Origin: JAXDLW01 sp046262515
Lineage (GTDB): Bacteria; Chloroflexota; Dormibacteria; DASZGP01
Length of the DNA: 10,415 nucleotides
Reading direction: 5' to 3'
Assembly: GCA_046262515.1 (NCBI GenBank)
Contig: JBHEMP010000009.1
Location: 1-10,415 of the forward strand
Shown: positions 1 to 5,575 of the stretch, piece by piece
Layout: each line of letters opens with the position of its first letter
How positions within the stretch are numbered: the stretch's first letter is position 1
Position numbers and translations under genes: made by a program
Notes under the pieces: model-generated
The model's input: the letters and a program-made list of their open reading frames with translations, nothing else
Told to the model about the DNA's origin: nothing
Database searches by the model: none

Positions 1-2
1 TC

Positions 3-440
3 GGCGGCGACCGGCGCCGGCTGGCGGTTGACGTCGAGGAGGTCGACCTGTGGTCTCGCGACGACCGGGCGTGGATGCGCGGTTGGCTCTCACGACGCAC
101 CGGGCTCCCCGGGGAGCTGCCCCCGGCGGGCAGGTTCAACGCGGGCCAGAAGGCCAACGCTGTCCTCAGCGCCGCGGCCCTGCTCTGGCTTGGCATCAGC
201 GGCATGGTGCTCTGGCCCCCGCTGCATCCGCCCTTCTGGCTCCTGGAGAACAGTCGCAACCTTCATAACATCACGGCGTTCCTGGTCCTCCCGCTGGTGG
301 CGGGGCACGTGTTCCTCAGTGCGGTGTACTCGCCGACGCGACCGGGTTTGCCGGGCATCTTCTCGGGTATGGTGCCGGAGGCCTGGCTGCGGCATCATCA
401 CCCGCTCGACACCGTTTCCGGTCCCCCGACCCTCTCTTAG
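3..440 (+). CDS. Formate dehydrogenase-type cytochrome b subunit (gamma), C-terminal part
   Basis: Partial at the left edge: the frame is open from base 3 to the TAG at 438-440 (145 residues). It resembles the C-terminal half of FdnI/FdoI, the membrane cytochrome b that passes electrons between formate dehydrogenase and the quinone pool. Visible landmarks are the signature GRFNAGQK, a hydrophobic helix (about AVLSAAALLWLGISGMVLW), and a second helix holding two histidines 14 residues apart (LHN...AGH). That is the spacing of the helix IV haem ligands His155 and His169 in E. coli FdnI. The family's closing block GMVPEAWLRHHHP is also present. The N-terminal half with the first two helices lies outside the window, as would the catalytic and iron-sulfur subunits. 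A related cytochrome b of a hydrogenase or another molybdoenzyme is the alternative. Confidence 0.85.
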   Translation, partial: GGDRRRLAVDVEEVDLWSRDDRAWMRGWLSRRTGLPGELPPAGRFNAGQKANAVLSAAALLWLGISGMVLWPPLHPPFWLLENSRNLHNITAFLVLPLVAGHVFLSAVYSPTRPGLPGIFSGMVPEAWLRHHHPLDTVSGPPTLS

Positions 441-449
441 GACCTCCCT

Positions 450-461
450 TAGAATTTTCCG
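450..461 (+). promoter_or_regulatory. Putative leaderless promoter of the first CBS gene
   Basis: A -10-like hexamer TAGAAT (450-455) is followed by exactly 6 bases and then the ATG at 462. Transcription would therefore start at or within a base of the start codon. No Shine-Dalgarno sequence is seen before this ATG, and no good -35 box is visible. The same geometry occurs before the Rrf2 and PBP genes. Confidence 0.5.
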
Positions 462-860
462 ATGCCCTCCAGTGCCGCAACGGTGGCCGAGGCGATGCGG
501 CCGCGGCTCCCCAGCTGCACGCTGCGAACGCCCGTGATGGAGGTCGCCCGCAGGATGCAGGACGAAGGCGTCCGGGCGATGATCGTGGCCAGTGCCGGCT
601 CGGACCTGGTCGCGGGGGTGATCACCGACCTGGACCTGCTGCGGGCCGTTATAGAGGGGCAGACCGAGAGCATCGCCTCAGACGTCATGACCCTCGAACC
701 GCCCCCATCGGTACCGGCCGGGGACTCGCTTGGCAGGGCCGTGGAGCGCTTGCGGAGCAGCGGCGCGGAACTGCTGCTTGTGACCGACGGCGATCCCGCG
801 CGACCCATCGGTGTCCTTGGCTACAGCGACATCGCCCTCCACCTGGCCCGCGGTGGCTGA
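462..860 (+). CDS. CBS-pair domain protein (132 aa)
   Basis: A stand-alone Bateman module. The first CBS repeat covers about residues 7-60 (starts VAEAMRP, ends with GVITDLDLLRAV) and the second about 70-128 (starts ASDVMT, ends with GVLGYSDIALHLA). Each has the usual pattern of an opening xxxVM/AMxP segment, a helix with ARRM or AVERL, and a closing G(V)xxxxDl motif. Such modules bind adenosine ligands (AMP, ATP, SAM) or NAD and sense energy or redox state. No catalytic domain is attached, so the partner is unknown. The gene begins 21 bases after the cytochrome stop and overlaps the next gene by 8 bases. ATG 462 lacks a ribosome binding site but sits six bases after a -10-like hexamer, fitting leaderless translation. 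Confidence 0.85.
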   Translation: MPSSAATVAEAMRPRLPSCTLRTPVMEVARRMQDEGVRAMIVASAGSDLVAGVITDLDLLRAVIEGQTESIASDVMTLEPPPSVPAGDSLGRAVERLRSSGAELLLVTDGDPARPIGVLGYSDIALHLARGG

Positions 861-1488
861 ACCCTCCCCCACCGTGGCCACGCGCTCTGTTGGCGGCGCG
901 GCGACGACCCGCCCGGTGCGCGAGGTGATGCGGGCTGGGGTCGTGCTCTGCGACGCCGATACCAGCGTGCGCGAGGTGGCGCGCGCGATGCGCGACAGGG
1001 GCGTGAAGACCGTACTGGCCCTGGATATCAGCAGCGAGTTGATCGGCATCATCGACGAGCGCGCCCTGGCTCGCGGCTGGGATGAGCCGGACCTCCGCAC
1101 CGCCGCGGAGATCATGGACCCCGACCCGCTGACCGTGGACCCCGATGAACCGGTGGGCAGCGTGGCCCGCCGGATGCTGGAGGCGGGCGCCGCGACCGCG
1201 CTGGTGGCGCACCCTCGTCCCGCGGATGAGTCGGGCGAGTGGTCAGAGTGGAAGGAACGCGGCCTCCCACTGGGAACGCTGGGGGTGGCGGACATCCTGT
1301 CCCGCCTCGACGAACTGGCCGCGGCGGTGAGGATCGGCCCCGCCCGACCCACCGGCCCCGTTCGACGGGCCGGCCCCTGGGTGGCGATCGCGAGCGTCAT
1401 CGTGGTCCTGCTGCTGGTGGTGGTCCTGGTCCTGGCCTACGCGCATGCTCCCCACCAGGTCACCAATCGCTCACCCGGGCTGCAGTAG
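853..1488 (+). CDS. CBS-pair protein with C-terminal membrane anchor
   Basis: A second Bateman module, 211 residues from the preferred GTG at 853, which overlaps the upstream stop (GTG GCTGA, 8 bases) and suggests translational coupling. An earlier in-frame GTG at 811 would give 225 residues but lies well inside the upstream gene; a GTG at 874 is also possible. CBS repeats lie at about residues 18-75 (TTRPVREVMRAG to IIDERAL) and 82-155 (TAAEIMDPDPLTV to LGVADIL). A basic, Pro-rich linker leads to one strongly hydrophobic helix at about residues 176-195 (WVAIASVIVVLLLVVVLVLA) and a 16-residue tail. With the positive charges before the helix, the CBS domains should be cytoplasmic and the tail outside. 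It may bring the first CBS protein, or a membrane enzyme such as the adjacent formate dehydrogenase, under ligand control; that is inference. Confidence 0.8.
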   Translation: MAEPSPTVATRSVGGAATTRPVREVMRAGVVLCDADTSVREVARAMRDRGVKTVLALDISSELIGIIDERALARGWDEPDLRTAAEIMDPDPLTVDPDEPVGSVARRMLEAGAATALVAHPRPADESGEWSEWKERGLPLGTLGVADILSRLDELAAAVRIGPARPTGPVRRAGPWVAIASVIVVLLLVVVLVLAYAHAPHQVTNRSPGLQ

Positions 1489-1490
1489 CG

Positions 1491-1958
1491 TCAGAGTCGG
1501 CCGACCAGCACGTCGCGCGTCACCTCAGCAAGGGTTGCCCCACGTTTTCTCTGCAACTTCTCGCGCAGGTGGGCAAGGTCCATGGTGCTGAGGACATCCA
1601 TGACGCAATCCCTGACGTCCAGCCACACGTCCTGGATGACGGCGATGCTCGTCCCGGACCCGGGCTCCGGCGTGTCCCGGAGACAGCCTCCTGGGGTCAC
1701 CGGGCCGTCGATGGCCTCGATGACGTCCGCCAGGTTGATCTCCTCGGGGGGCCGCGCCAGGCGGTAGCCGCCGTGGGCCCCACGCACACTCTCCACCAGG
1801 CCGGCCCGTCGCAGGTCACTCATGATCTGCTCCAGGAAGCCGCCCGGGATCTCCGCACGGTCCGCGATCACCCTGACCTGCGCGGGCTGTTCGGCCCCGT
1901 TTATGGACAGGTCCAGCATGGCCTTGATCCCGTATTCGCACTTGGCGCTGAAAATCAC
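1491..1958 (-). CDS. Rrf2-family transcriptional regulator
   Basis: A 155-residue winged-helix regulator of the Rrf2 family (IscR, NsrR, CymR, RsrR). It starts at GTG 1958 with the family opening MIFSAKCEYGIKAMLDL. The recognition helix region IPGGFLEQIMSDLRRAGLV is followed by the wing signature VRGAHGGYRLARPPEEINLADVIEAIDG. In E. coli IscR the iron-sulfur cluster uses C92, C98 and C104. Here Cys92 is present, but positions 98 and 104 are Glu and Ser by direct numbering; the only other cysteines are C7 and C118. It is therefore unlikely to bind an IscR-type [2Fe-2S] cluster and may act as a cluster-free or thiol-based sensor. It lies 23 bases after the TusC-like gene on the same strand and converges with the CBS gene with a 2-base gap. 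Confidence 0.93.
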   Translation of the reverse strand: MIFSAKCEYGIKAMLDLSINGAEQPAQVRVIADRAEIPGGFLEQIMSDLRRAGLVESVRGAHGGYRLARPPEEINLADVIEAIDGPVTPGGCLRDTPEPGSGTSIAVIQDVWLDVRDCVMDVLSTMDLAHLREKLQRKRGATLAEVTRDVLVGRL

Positions 1959-1970
1959 CCCTGAATCCTA
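1959..1970 (-). promoter_or_regulatory. Putative leaderless promoter of the Rrf2 gene
   Basis: On the minus strand TAGGAT (complement of 1965-1970) is followed by 6 bases and the GTG at 1958. The regulator could thus be transcribed separately from the operon upstream, as a leaderless mRNA. The last bases before the GTG are CAGGG, too close to act as a normal Shine-Dalgarno site. No convincing -35 box is visible 17 bases upstream. Confidence 0.5.
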
Positions 1971-1981
1971 ATCTGAACGGC

Positions 1982-2281
1982 TTAGAAGACCTGCACAAAC
2001 TCAGCCTCCGCGAGCCGGTTCACAAAGGCGGAACGAGGGAGGACCTCGGCCGCGGGATGCGGCTCGCCGGGGGCCGCCGGCTGCTCCAGCCCCAACCCGA
2101 GCTTCAGCTGGCGAATGGTGGCCAGGCAATGCTCGGCCTCCGTCCCCGGGGACGGAGCAAGGGCGCCCGCCGCGGTATCGGCGATCAGAAGATCGGCCGC
2201 GCGGTCGCCGAGGGAAAGGCTGAGGGCCGTTCGGAGCGCCTGCAGCTGAGTACCGGCGTCAGGCGACCGGACCAGGATCAC
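1982..2281 (-). CDS. TusC/DsrF-like protein of the DsrE superfamily
   Basis: A 99-residue protein starting at GTG 2281, 26 bases after the DsrE-like stop, with a weak AAGG six bases upstream of the start. The opening MILVRSPDAGTQ and the following helix, the strand ADLLIADTAAGAL, the internal helix and the ending FVQVF fit the small TusC/DsrF fold (E. coli TusC opens IAFVFSTAPHGT and ends VILRF). In the TusBCD complex, TusC is a structural partner without the sulfur-carrying cysteine. This protein likewise has only one cysteine (C52, in a helix). The frame is open upstream to about 2827, but that extension is low-complexity and overlaps the DsrE and PBP genes, so it is rejected. Assignment rests on pattern and context; it could be another DsrE-superfamily member. 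Confidence 0.72.
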   Translation of the reverse strand: MILVRSPDAGTQLQALRTALSLSLGDRAADLLIADTAAGALAPSPGTEAEHCLATIRQLKLGLGLEQPAAPGEPHPAAEVLPRSAFVNRLAEAEFVQVF

Positions 2282-2307
2282 CCCGGGCCTTAGCCGCGGG
2301 CCACGGC

Positions 2308-2607
2308 TCAACACAGGGACAGCACGTGGTCGGCGTCCTCCACCAGGGTCGCCCAGTCGTAAAGGGAGCCGAAGAAAACCCCGGGCTGCCCGCTCTTGTG
2401 AATCCCCCTGACGGCAGCGTCGGCTTCGCAGAGGGAGACCCGGACGCCCTGGCGGGCGACCGCCGATGCCCGCTCGGCGTGTGTCGTCCCATCGCCAAGA
2501 AGGAACAGGCTGGCGCGGTTCCCGGCGCGGACGGCCGCCAGGCAGAGGGCGGTGGCCTCCTCCACCGCCCGGGGGCGGTCCGAGGACAGCATCACCGCCA
2601 GGTTCAC
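2308..2607 (-). CDS. DsrE/TusD-like sulfur-relay protein
   Basis: A 99-residue DsrE-superfamily protein. It keeps the cysteine expected to carry persulfide: C60 in GVRVSLCEADAAVRG, matching the C78 context of E. coli TusD (LNICVAAALRRG). The C-terminal GSLYDWATLVEDADHVLSL matches the family ending in which a small helix leads to the last strand. In known systems such proteins pass sulfur between a cysteine desulfurase and an acceptor, for tRNA thiolation or sulfur oxidation. The GTG start (2607-2605) overlaps the PBP stop codon in a GTGA arrangement, so translation is probably coupled. No TusB/DsrH, TusA or TusE partner is seen in the window, so the acceptor is unknown. Confidence 0.83.
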   Translation of the reverse strand: MNLAVMLSSDRPRAVEEATALCLAAVRAGNRASLFLLGDGTTHAERASAVARQGVRVSLCEADAAVRGIHKSGQPGVFFGSLYDWATLVEDADHVLSLC

Positions 2608-4856
2608 GGGCTCGTGCTGGGACTCGGGGTCGCTGTGGAAGTCTGGGTGGGGCTCGGCTTGGGCGACGGGCGCGGGCTCGGAGCGAAGGACGGGAGCAGG
2701 GTCGGGATGATGTCGGGGGTTGGCTGATTGGTCGGGGCGGTGGAGGCCGAGGGCGATGTCGAGGGCGACGCGGTCGGAGATGGGCTGGGGCAGGCTGAGG
2801 CGCTGTCGCCGGCGAGCAGGTAGTCACCGCCGCCGATGGAGTACTTGTTGGGCTCGTCGGTCTTGGCCGACGGGTCCGCGCAGTTGCCCACGGTGACGTC
2901 GCTCGGCTTGGGCAGAAGGCCCTTCTTCCAGCGACCCGGGAGGCTCTTCAGGAAGGGCGCGATGATGCTCTGGCCGTTGTCGACACCGAAGAAGTTCTTG
3001 GTCGCCGCCGTGGACTTTGGGTCATTGCTGGTGTGGCCGCCCCAGGCGGCGATCACCACCTCCTGGTTGTATGCCATCAGCCAGCCGTCGCCCGTGCTGA
3101 TCCCATTTGGAGTCTCGATGTTGGTCGTACCGGACTTGGCCGCCAGTTCGCGGTCAAAGCCCAGGTGCCATTCCTCGTTGTAGTGCTTGAGGACGTCACT
3201 GATGATGAAGGCGGCCCCGGCCGACATAACCTGCTCCTTGTCGCGGGGCTTCTCGGTGACGTCCTTGCCGGTGGCGTCCAGGAGCTTGAGGATCGGCCGC
3301 GGATCGTGCTTGTAGCCCTGTGTGGCGAAGACGCCGTAGGCCTCGGCGTGGTCCAGCATGGTGACCTCCGACGCCCCGATGGCGCTGGCCAGGTAGGGCT
3401 TGATCTCGGTGGAGATCCCCATCTTGTGCGCGGTGGCGACCACTGCGTCGGGGCCGGCTTTCTGCATGCCCTCCTCGGCCGGGATGTTGCGCGACTCGAC
3501 GAGAGCGGTGCGCAGTCGCATCTTGCCTTCGTGGCGGTTGTCGAAGTCGTTTACCGGTTGGTTCGGGTCCATCGAGCGGGCCTGGTCGGCGGTGTCGTGG
3601 AAGACGGTCAGGGTGTTGTACTTCCGATCGGCGATACCGGTCGCGTAGACATAGGGCTTGAAGCTCGACCCCGGCTGGCGCTTGGTCTCCGGCCCGGCAA
3701 TGTTGACCTGGCCCGCGATGTCGGGGCGGTTGTAGTCCCTGGAGCCGACCATGGCGAGGATCTCGCCGCTGTTCGGGTCTTCGACGAGCAGCGCCGCGTT
3801 GTTGGCCCCGAATCTTTCATTCTTGGCCGCGCCCGACTCGACGGCTGCCTGGGCCGCGTTCTGGACGTCCATGTCAAGGCTGGTGACCACCGTGATGCCG
3901 CCGGCCGCGCCCACCTCTCTCCCGTACTGGCGGTCGATCTCACCGCGGATGTACTCGACGAAGTGCGGCGCGGGTCCCGTCGCGTTGGAGTCCTTGAACC
4001 TGAGCTGCGAGCGCAGATCCTCGGCCTTGGCGTCGTCCGCCTGCTGCCTGGTGATGTCCCCAGCGCGCTCCATCTGGTCCAGCACGTACGCCTGCCGGGA
4101 CTTTGCTGTCTCGTAGTGGCGGGCGGGGTCGTAGTAGGACGGCGCCTGGGGAAGGCCGGCCAGGAGCGACGCCTGGCCCAGGCTGAGGTCCTTGGCGTCC
4201 TTTTCGAAATAGACCTTCGCGGCCGCCTGCGCCCCGTATGCCCGGTGGCCGTAGTAAATCGTGTTCAGGTAGAGGGTCAGGATCTCGTCCTTGGAGTAGC
4301 GCTGCTCGATCTCCGTGGCGAGAATGGCCTCCTTGTACTTGCGGGTCAGGGTCTTGCCCGGTAGCCCACCCTGTGGTGTCAGCAGCGTCAACTTGGCCAG
4401 CTGCTCGGTGATCGTGCTGGCCCCCGAAACCGCGCGGCGACTGACCAGGTCCACGGTCGTGGCCTTGATGAGACGCCCGACATCAACACCAGTGTGGGTA
4501 CGGAAGTTGCGGTCTTCGGCGTCGATCGTGGCCTTCTGCAGGAGCGGTGAAATCTGTTCGAGCTTGACCCTCTGGCGCTGCTCCCCGCCTCCAGCCACGT
4601 CCGTGATCACCTTCTGGTTGCGGTCGAGGATCTTGATCTCGCCGGCGCGCAACGACACCTTGCTCGGGTCAGGAAGGCTGGCAGCCACGACCAGCGTGAA
4701 CACCACGAAGAGCACCAGCACAGCGGCAAGAACGGCAGCGGCCGTCTGCCAGGCGCTCCAACCAAATGGCCCCCGCCACCCGCCGCGGCCACCCGGCGCG
4801 CCCCCCCGGGACGACATATCCCGAATCCCGGCGCGACGGCGCACTGGCATGCTCAT
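2604..4856 (-). CDS. Bifunctional class A penicillin-binding protein (PBP1-type)
   Basis: A 750-residue peptidoglycan synthase that polymerises lipid II and cross-links stem peptides outside the membrane. A basic Gly/Arg-rich cytoplasmic start (1-35) precedes one membrane helix (about 36-60). The GT51 domain (about 80-260) shows AEDRNF with catalytic Glu114, GASTITEQLAK with Glu151, RKYKEAILATEIEQRYSK and the loop YLNTIYYGHRAYGAQAAAKVYF. The transpeptidase domain (about 320-645) has SSFK (nucleophile Ser397, Lys400), SRN (455-457) and KSGT (574-577), so all catalytic motifs are intact. Residues about 688-750 form a Ser/Pro/Thr-rich tail, a common low-complexity extension in high-GC Gram-positive-type PBPs. 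ATG 4856 is chosen because it lies six bases after a -10-like hexamer; ATG 4850 is a close alternative. The gene leads a run into the DsrE, TusC and Rrf2 genes. Confidence 0.97.
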   Translation of the reverse strand: MSMPVRRRAGIRDMSSRGGAPGGRGGWRGPFGWSAWQTAAAVLAAVLVLFVVFTLVVAASLPDPSKVSLRAGEIKILDRNQKVITDVAGGGEQRQRVKLEQISPLLQKATIDAEDRNFRTHTGVDVGRLIKATTVDLVSRRAVSGASTITEQLAKLTLLTPQGGLPGKTLTRKYKEAILATEIEQRYSKDEILTLYLNTIYYGHRAYGAQAAAKVYFEKDAKDLSLGQASLLAGLPQAPSYYDPARHYETAKSRQAYVLDQMERAGDITRQQADDAKAEDLRSQLRFKDSNATGPAPHFVEYIRGEIDRQYGREVGAAGGITVVTSLDMDVQNAAQAAVESGAAKNERFGANNAALLVEDPNSGEILAMVGSRDYNRPDIAGQVNIAGPETKRQPGSSFKPYVYATGIADRKYNTLTVFHDTADQARSMDPNQPVNDFDNRHEGKMRLRTALVESRNIPAEEGMQKAGPDAVVATAHKMGISTEIKPYLASAIGASEVTMLDHAEAYGVFATQGYKHDPRPILKLLDATGKDVTEKPRDKEQVMSAGAAFIISDVLKHYNEEWHLGFDRELAAKSGTTNIETPNGISTGDGWLMAYNQEVVIAAWGGHTSNDPKSTAATKNFFGVDNGQSIIAPFLKSLPGRWKKGLLPKPSDVTVGNCADPSAKTDEPNKYSIGGGDYLLAGDSASACPSPSPTASPSTSPSASTAPTNQPTPDIIPTLLPSFAPSPRPSPKPSPTQTSTATPSPSTSP

Positions 4857-4868
4857 GGTGACAGTCTA
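4857..4868 (-). promoter_or_regulatory. Putative leaderless promoter of the PBP gene
   Basis: On the minus strand TAGACT (complement of 4863-4868) is followed by 6 bases and the ATG at 4856. There is no Shine-Dalgarno sequence. A possible -35-like CTTACC lies 17 bases upstream but is weak. The hexamer lies inside a perfect inverted repeat, so promoter and operator may coincide. Confidence 0.5.
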
Positions 4869-4876
4869 GCTGTCAC
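4858..4876. promoter_or_regulatory. Inverted repeat over the PBP -10 region, possible operator
   Basis: GTGACAG and CTGTCAC are perfect 7-base inverted arms separated by 5 bases. The repeat ends one base before the PBP start codon and covers the putative -10 hexamer. Symmetry and position suggest a dimeric repressor site. Because it would mostly lie upstream of +1 in a leaderless mRNA, an RNA hairpin role is less likely. Confidence 0.4.
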
Positions 4877-4920
4877 GACATGCGCGGTAAGCGATATGGC
4901 CTTAAAAATTCGCGAGCGCC

Positions 4921-4964
4921 AGCTGGAAATAAATGAGGCCCCGCCACCGGAGTGGGGGGCCTCA
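4921..4964 (-). terminator. Strong hairpin with U-rich tail on the minus strand
   Basis: TGAGGCCCC (4934-4942) pairs perfectly with GGGGCCTCA (4956-4964). Inside it CCAC (4944-4947) pairs with GTGG (4952-4955) around a CGGA tetraloop, leaving one bulged G. Read on the minus strand, the stem is followed by TTTATTT. This fits an intrinsic terminator for the minus-strand MerR gene, whose stop is about 117 bases upstream. It could instead be an attenuator if the promoter candidate at 4984-5012 is active. Confidence 0.6.
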
Positions 4965-4983
4965 GAAGAGGGGGGACATGCGA

Positions 4984-5012
4984 AGTGTAGCAGGACCTTC
5001 CGCCATAAGCAA
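4984..5012 (-). promoter_or_regulatory. Candidate sigma-70-type promoter upstream of the hairpin
   Basis: On the minus strand TTGCTT (complement of 5007-5012) and TACACT (complement of 4984-4989) are 17 bases apart. Transcription would begin near 4977, run through the hairpin at 4934-4964 and, if not stopped, into the PBP gene. The match to consensus is moderate (TTG in the -35, four of six in the -10), so this is tentative. Confidence 0.25.
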
Positions 5013-5080
5013 TAGGGTTGTACATGCAATCACAGATTCTGGTGGTCACGCTATCACCACCCCCTCGTCGGGGCTCCGGC

Positions 5081-5413
5081 TCACATCGAGATTTCGGTAA
5101 CGTCGATCTCCGTGAGGTCGGGCGGCGCGGGCACGCCGGCGTCGCGTAGTTGGATCAGCAGGGTGAGTATATGGCGGGCGCCCGCCAGGTTGACCCCGTG
5201 CTGGCGAGTGAGCTTCTGGATGGTGCGCAGCTTGATCACGTCCCGCTGTGAGAACCGGCGCCGGTTCGTGGGGGTCCGGGCCGGGGTGACCATCCCCAGG
5301 GTCTCGTACATCATCAGGGTGCGAGGGTGTGTCGAGAGGATCTCCGATGCCACGCTGATCGTATAGATGGGTTTGTCGAGCCCGATGCTCGAAGGCCCAG
5401 ATCGCACTACCAT
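5081..5413 (-). CDS. HspR-like MerR-family regulator (copy 1)
   Basis: A 110-residue MerR-type winged-helix protein of the HspR kind. ATG 5413 follows a GGGGGA stretch 8 bases upstream. The DNA-binding block spans about residues 12-86: LDKPIYTISVASEIL, then HPRTLMMYETLGMVTPAR with the basic wing TNRRRFSQRD, and the HspR-typical HGVNLAGARHIL. HspR proteins repress chaperone operons in actinobacteria, but no dnaK or clp gene is nearby. The C-terminal end is short (about 20 residues) with no ligand domain. Across residues 12-86 it matches copy 2 (5962-6306) at 58 of 75 positions, so the two arose by duplication. The frame continues upstream to 5980, but that part is antisense to the response regulator and is not credible as protein. 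Confidence 0.88.
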   Translation of the reverse strand: MVVRSGPSSIGLDKPIYTISVASEILSTHPRTLMMYETLGMVTPARTPTNRRRFSQRDVIKLRTIQKLTRQHGVNLAGARHILTLLIQLRDAGVPAPPDLTEIDVTEISM

Positions 5414-5434
5414 TTCGTCATTCCCCCGGGGTTT

Positions 5435-5456
5435 TGCGCAAATAGTAGCTTTCGCT
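5435..5456 (-). promoter_or_regulatory. Composite element, copy facing merR copy 1
   Basis: On the minus strand AGCGAAAGCT (complement of 5447-5456), then ACTA, then TTTGCGCA (complement of 5435-5442). A -10-like TACTAT overlaps the middle. The end is also a 10-base palindrome, TTTGCGCAAA (5433-5442). It lies 21 bases before the start codon at 5413 and matches the plus-strand copy at 5512-5538, which faces the response regulator. Confidence 0.4.
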
Positions 5457-5511
5457 GCGCCGTTTGGCGATCCCTCCCGCCGCCGAGGTGCTATAAAGAG
5501 GTGGCGCAAGA

Positions 5512-5538
5512 AGCGAAAACTTGATAGCGCTTTGCGCA
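5512..5538 (+). promoter_or_regulatory. Composite element, copy facing the response regulator
   Basis: AGCGAAAACT (5512-5521), 9 bases, then TTTGCGCA (5531-5538). It has the same two blocks in the same order as the minus-strand copy at 5435-5456, with 17 of 18 block bases identical but a longer spacer (9 against 4). It ends 37 bases before the GTG at 5576. A separate TATAAA (5492-5497) just upstream is another possible -10 box. Confidence 0.4.
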
Positions 5539-5560
5539 TACTTTCGTCCCGCGCGGACAG

Positions 5561-5566
5561 AGGAGG
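5561..5566 (+). promoter_or_regulatory. Shine-Dalgarno site of the response regulator
   Basis: A perfect AGGAGG lies 9 bases before GTG 5576 and 15 bases before ATG 5582, so it favours the GTG start. A second weaker AGGGAG (5571-5576) would suit the ATG. The clear site contrasts with the PBP, CBS and Rrf2 genes, which have none. Confidence 0.7.
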
Positions 5567-5575
5567 TTCTAGGGA

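Noticed and set aside
678..1400. Minus-strand open frame opposite the CBS genes
   Set aside because: Ser/Arg-rich shadow of two clear CBS proteins, with no family features.
2282..2827. N-terminal extension of the TusC-like frame
   Set aside because: It is Pro/Arg-rich low complexity overlapping the DsrE gene and the PBP tail in another frame. The recognisable fold begins at GTG 2281.
3033..4364. Long plus-strand open frame opposite the PBP gene
   Set aside because: It is a complement of a well-supported GT51/transpeptidase gene in GC-rich DNA, with the Val/Gly/Leu/Asp bias typical of shadow frames and no recognisable motif.
5041..5073. Short inverted repeats just after the merR copy 1 stop (GGTGGT/ACCACC and CCCC/GGGG)
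   Set aside because: Short arms with a long loop and no T tract. The hairpin at 4934-4964 is a much better terminator.
5414..5575. HspR operator (HAIR, CTTGAGT-N7-ACTCAAG)
   Set aside because: Only CTTGAT at 5520-5525 resembles a half site. No matching second half was found, so the classical HAIR site is absent.
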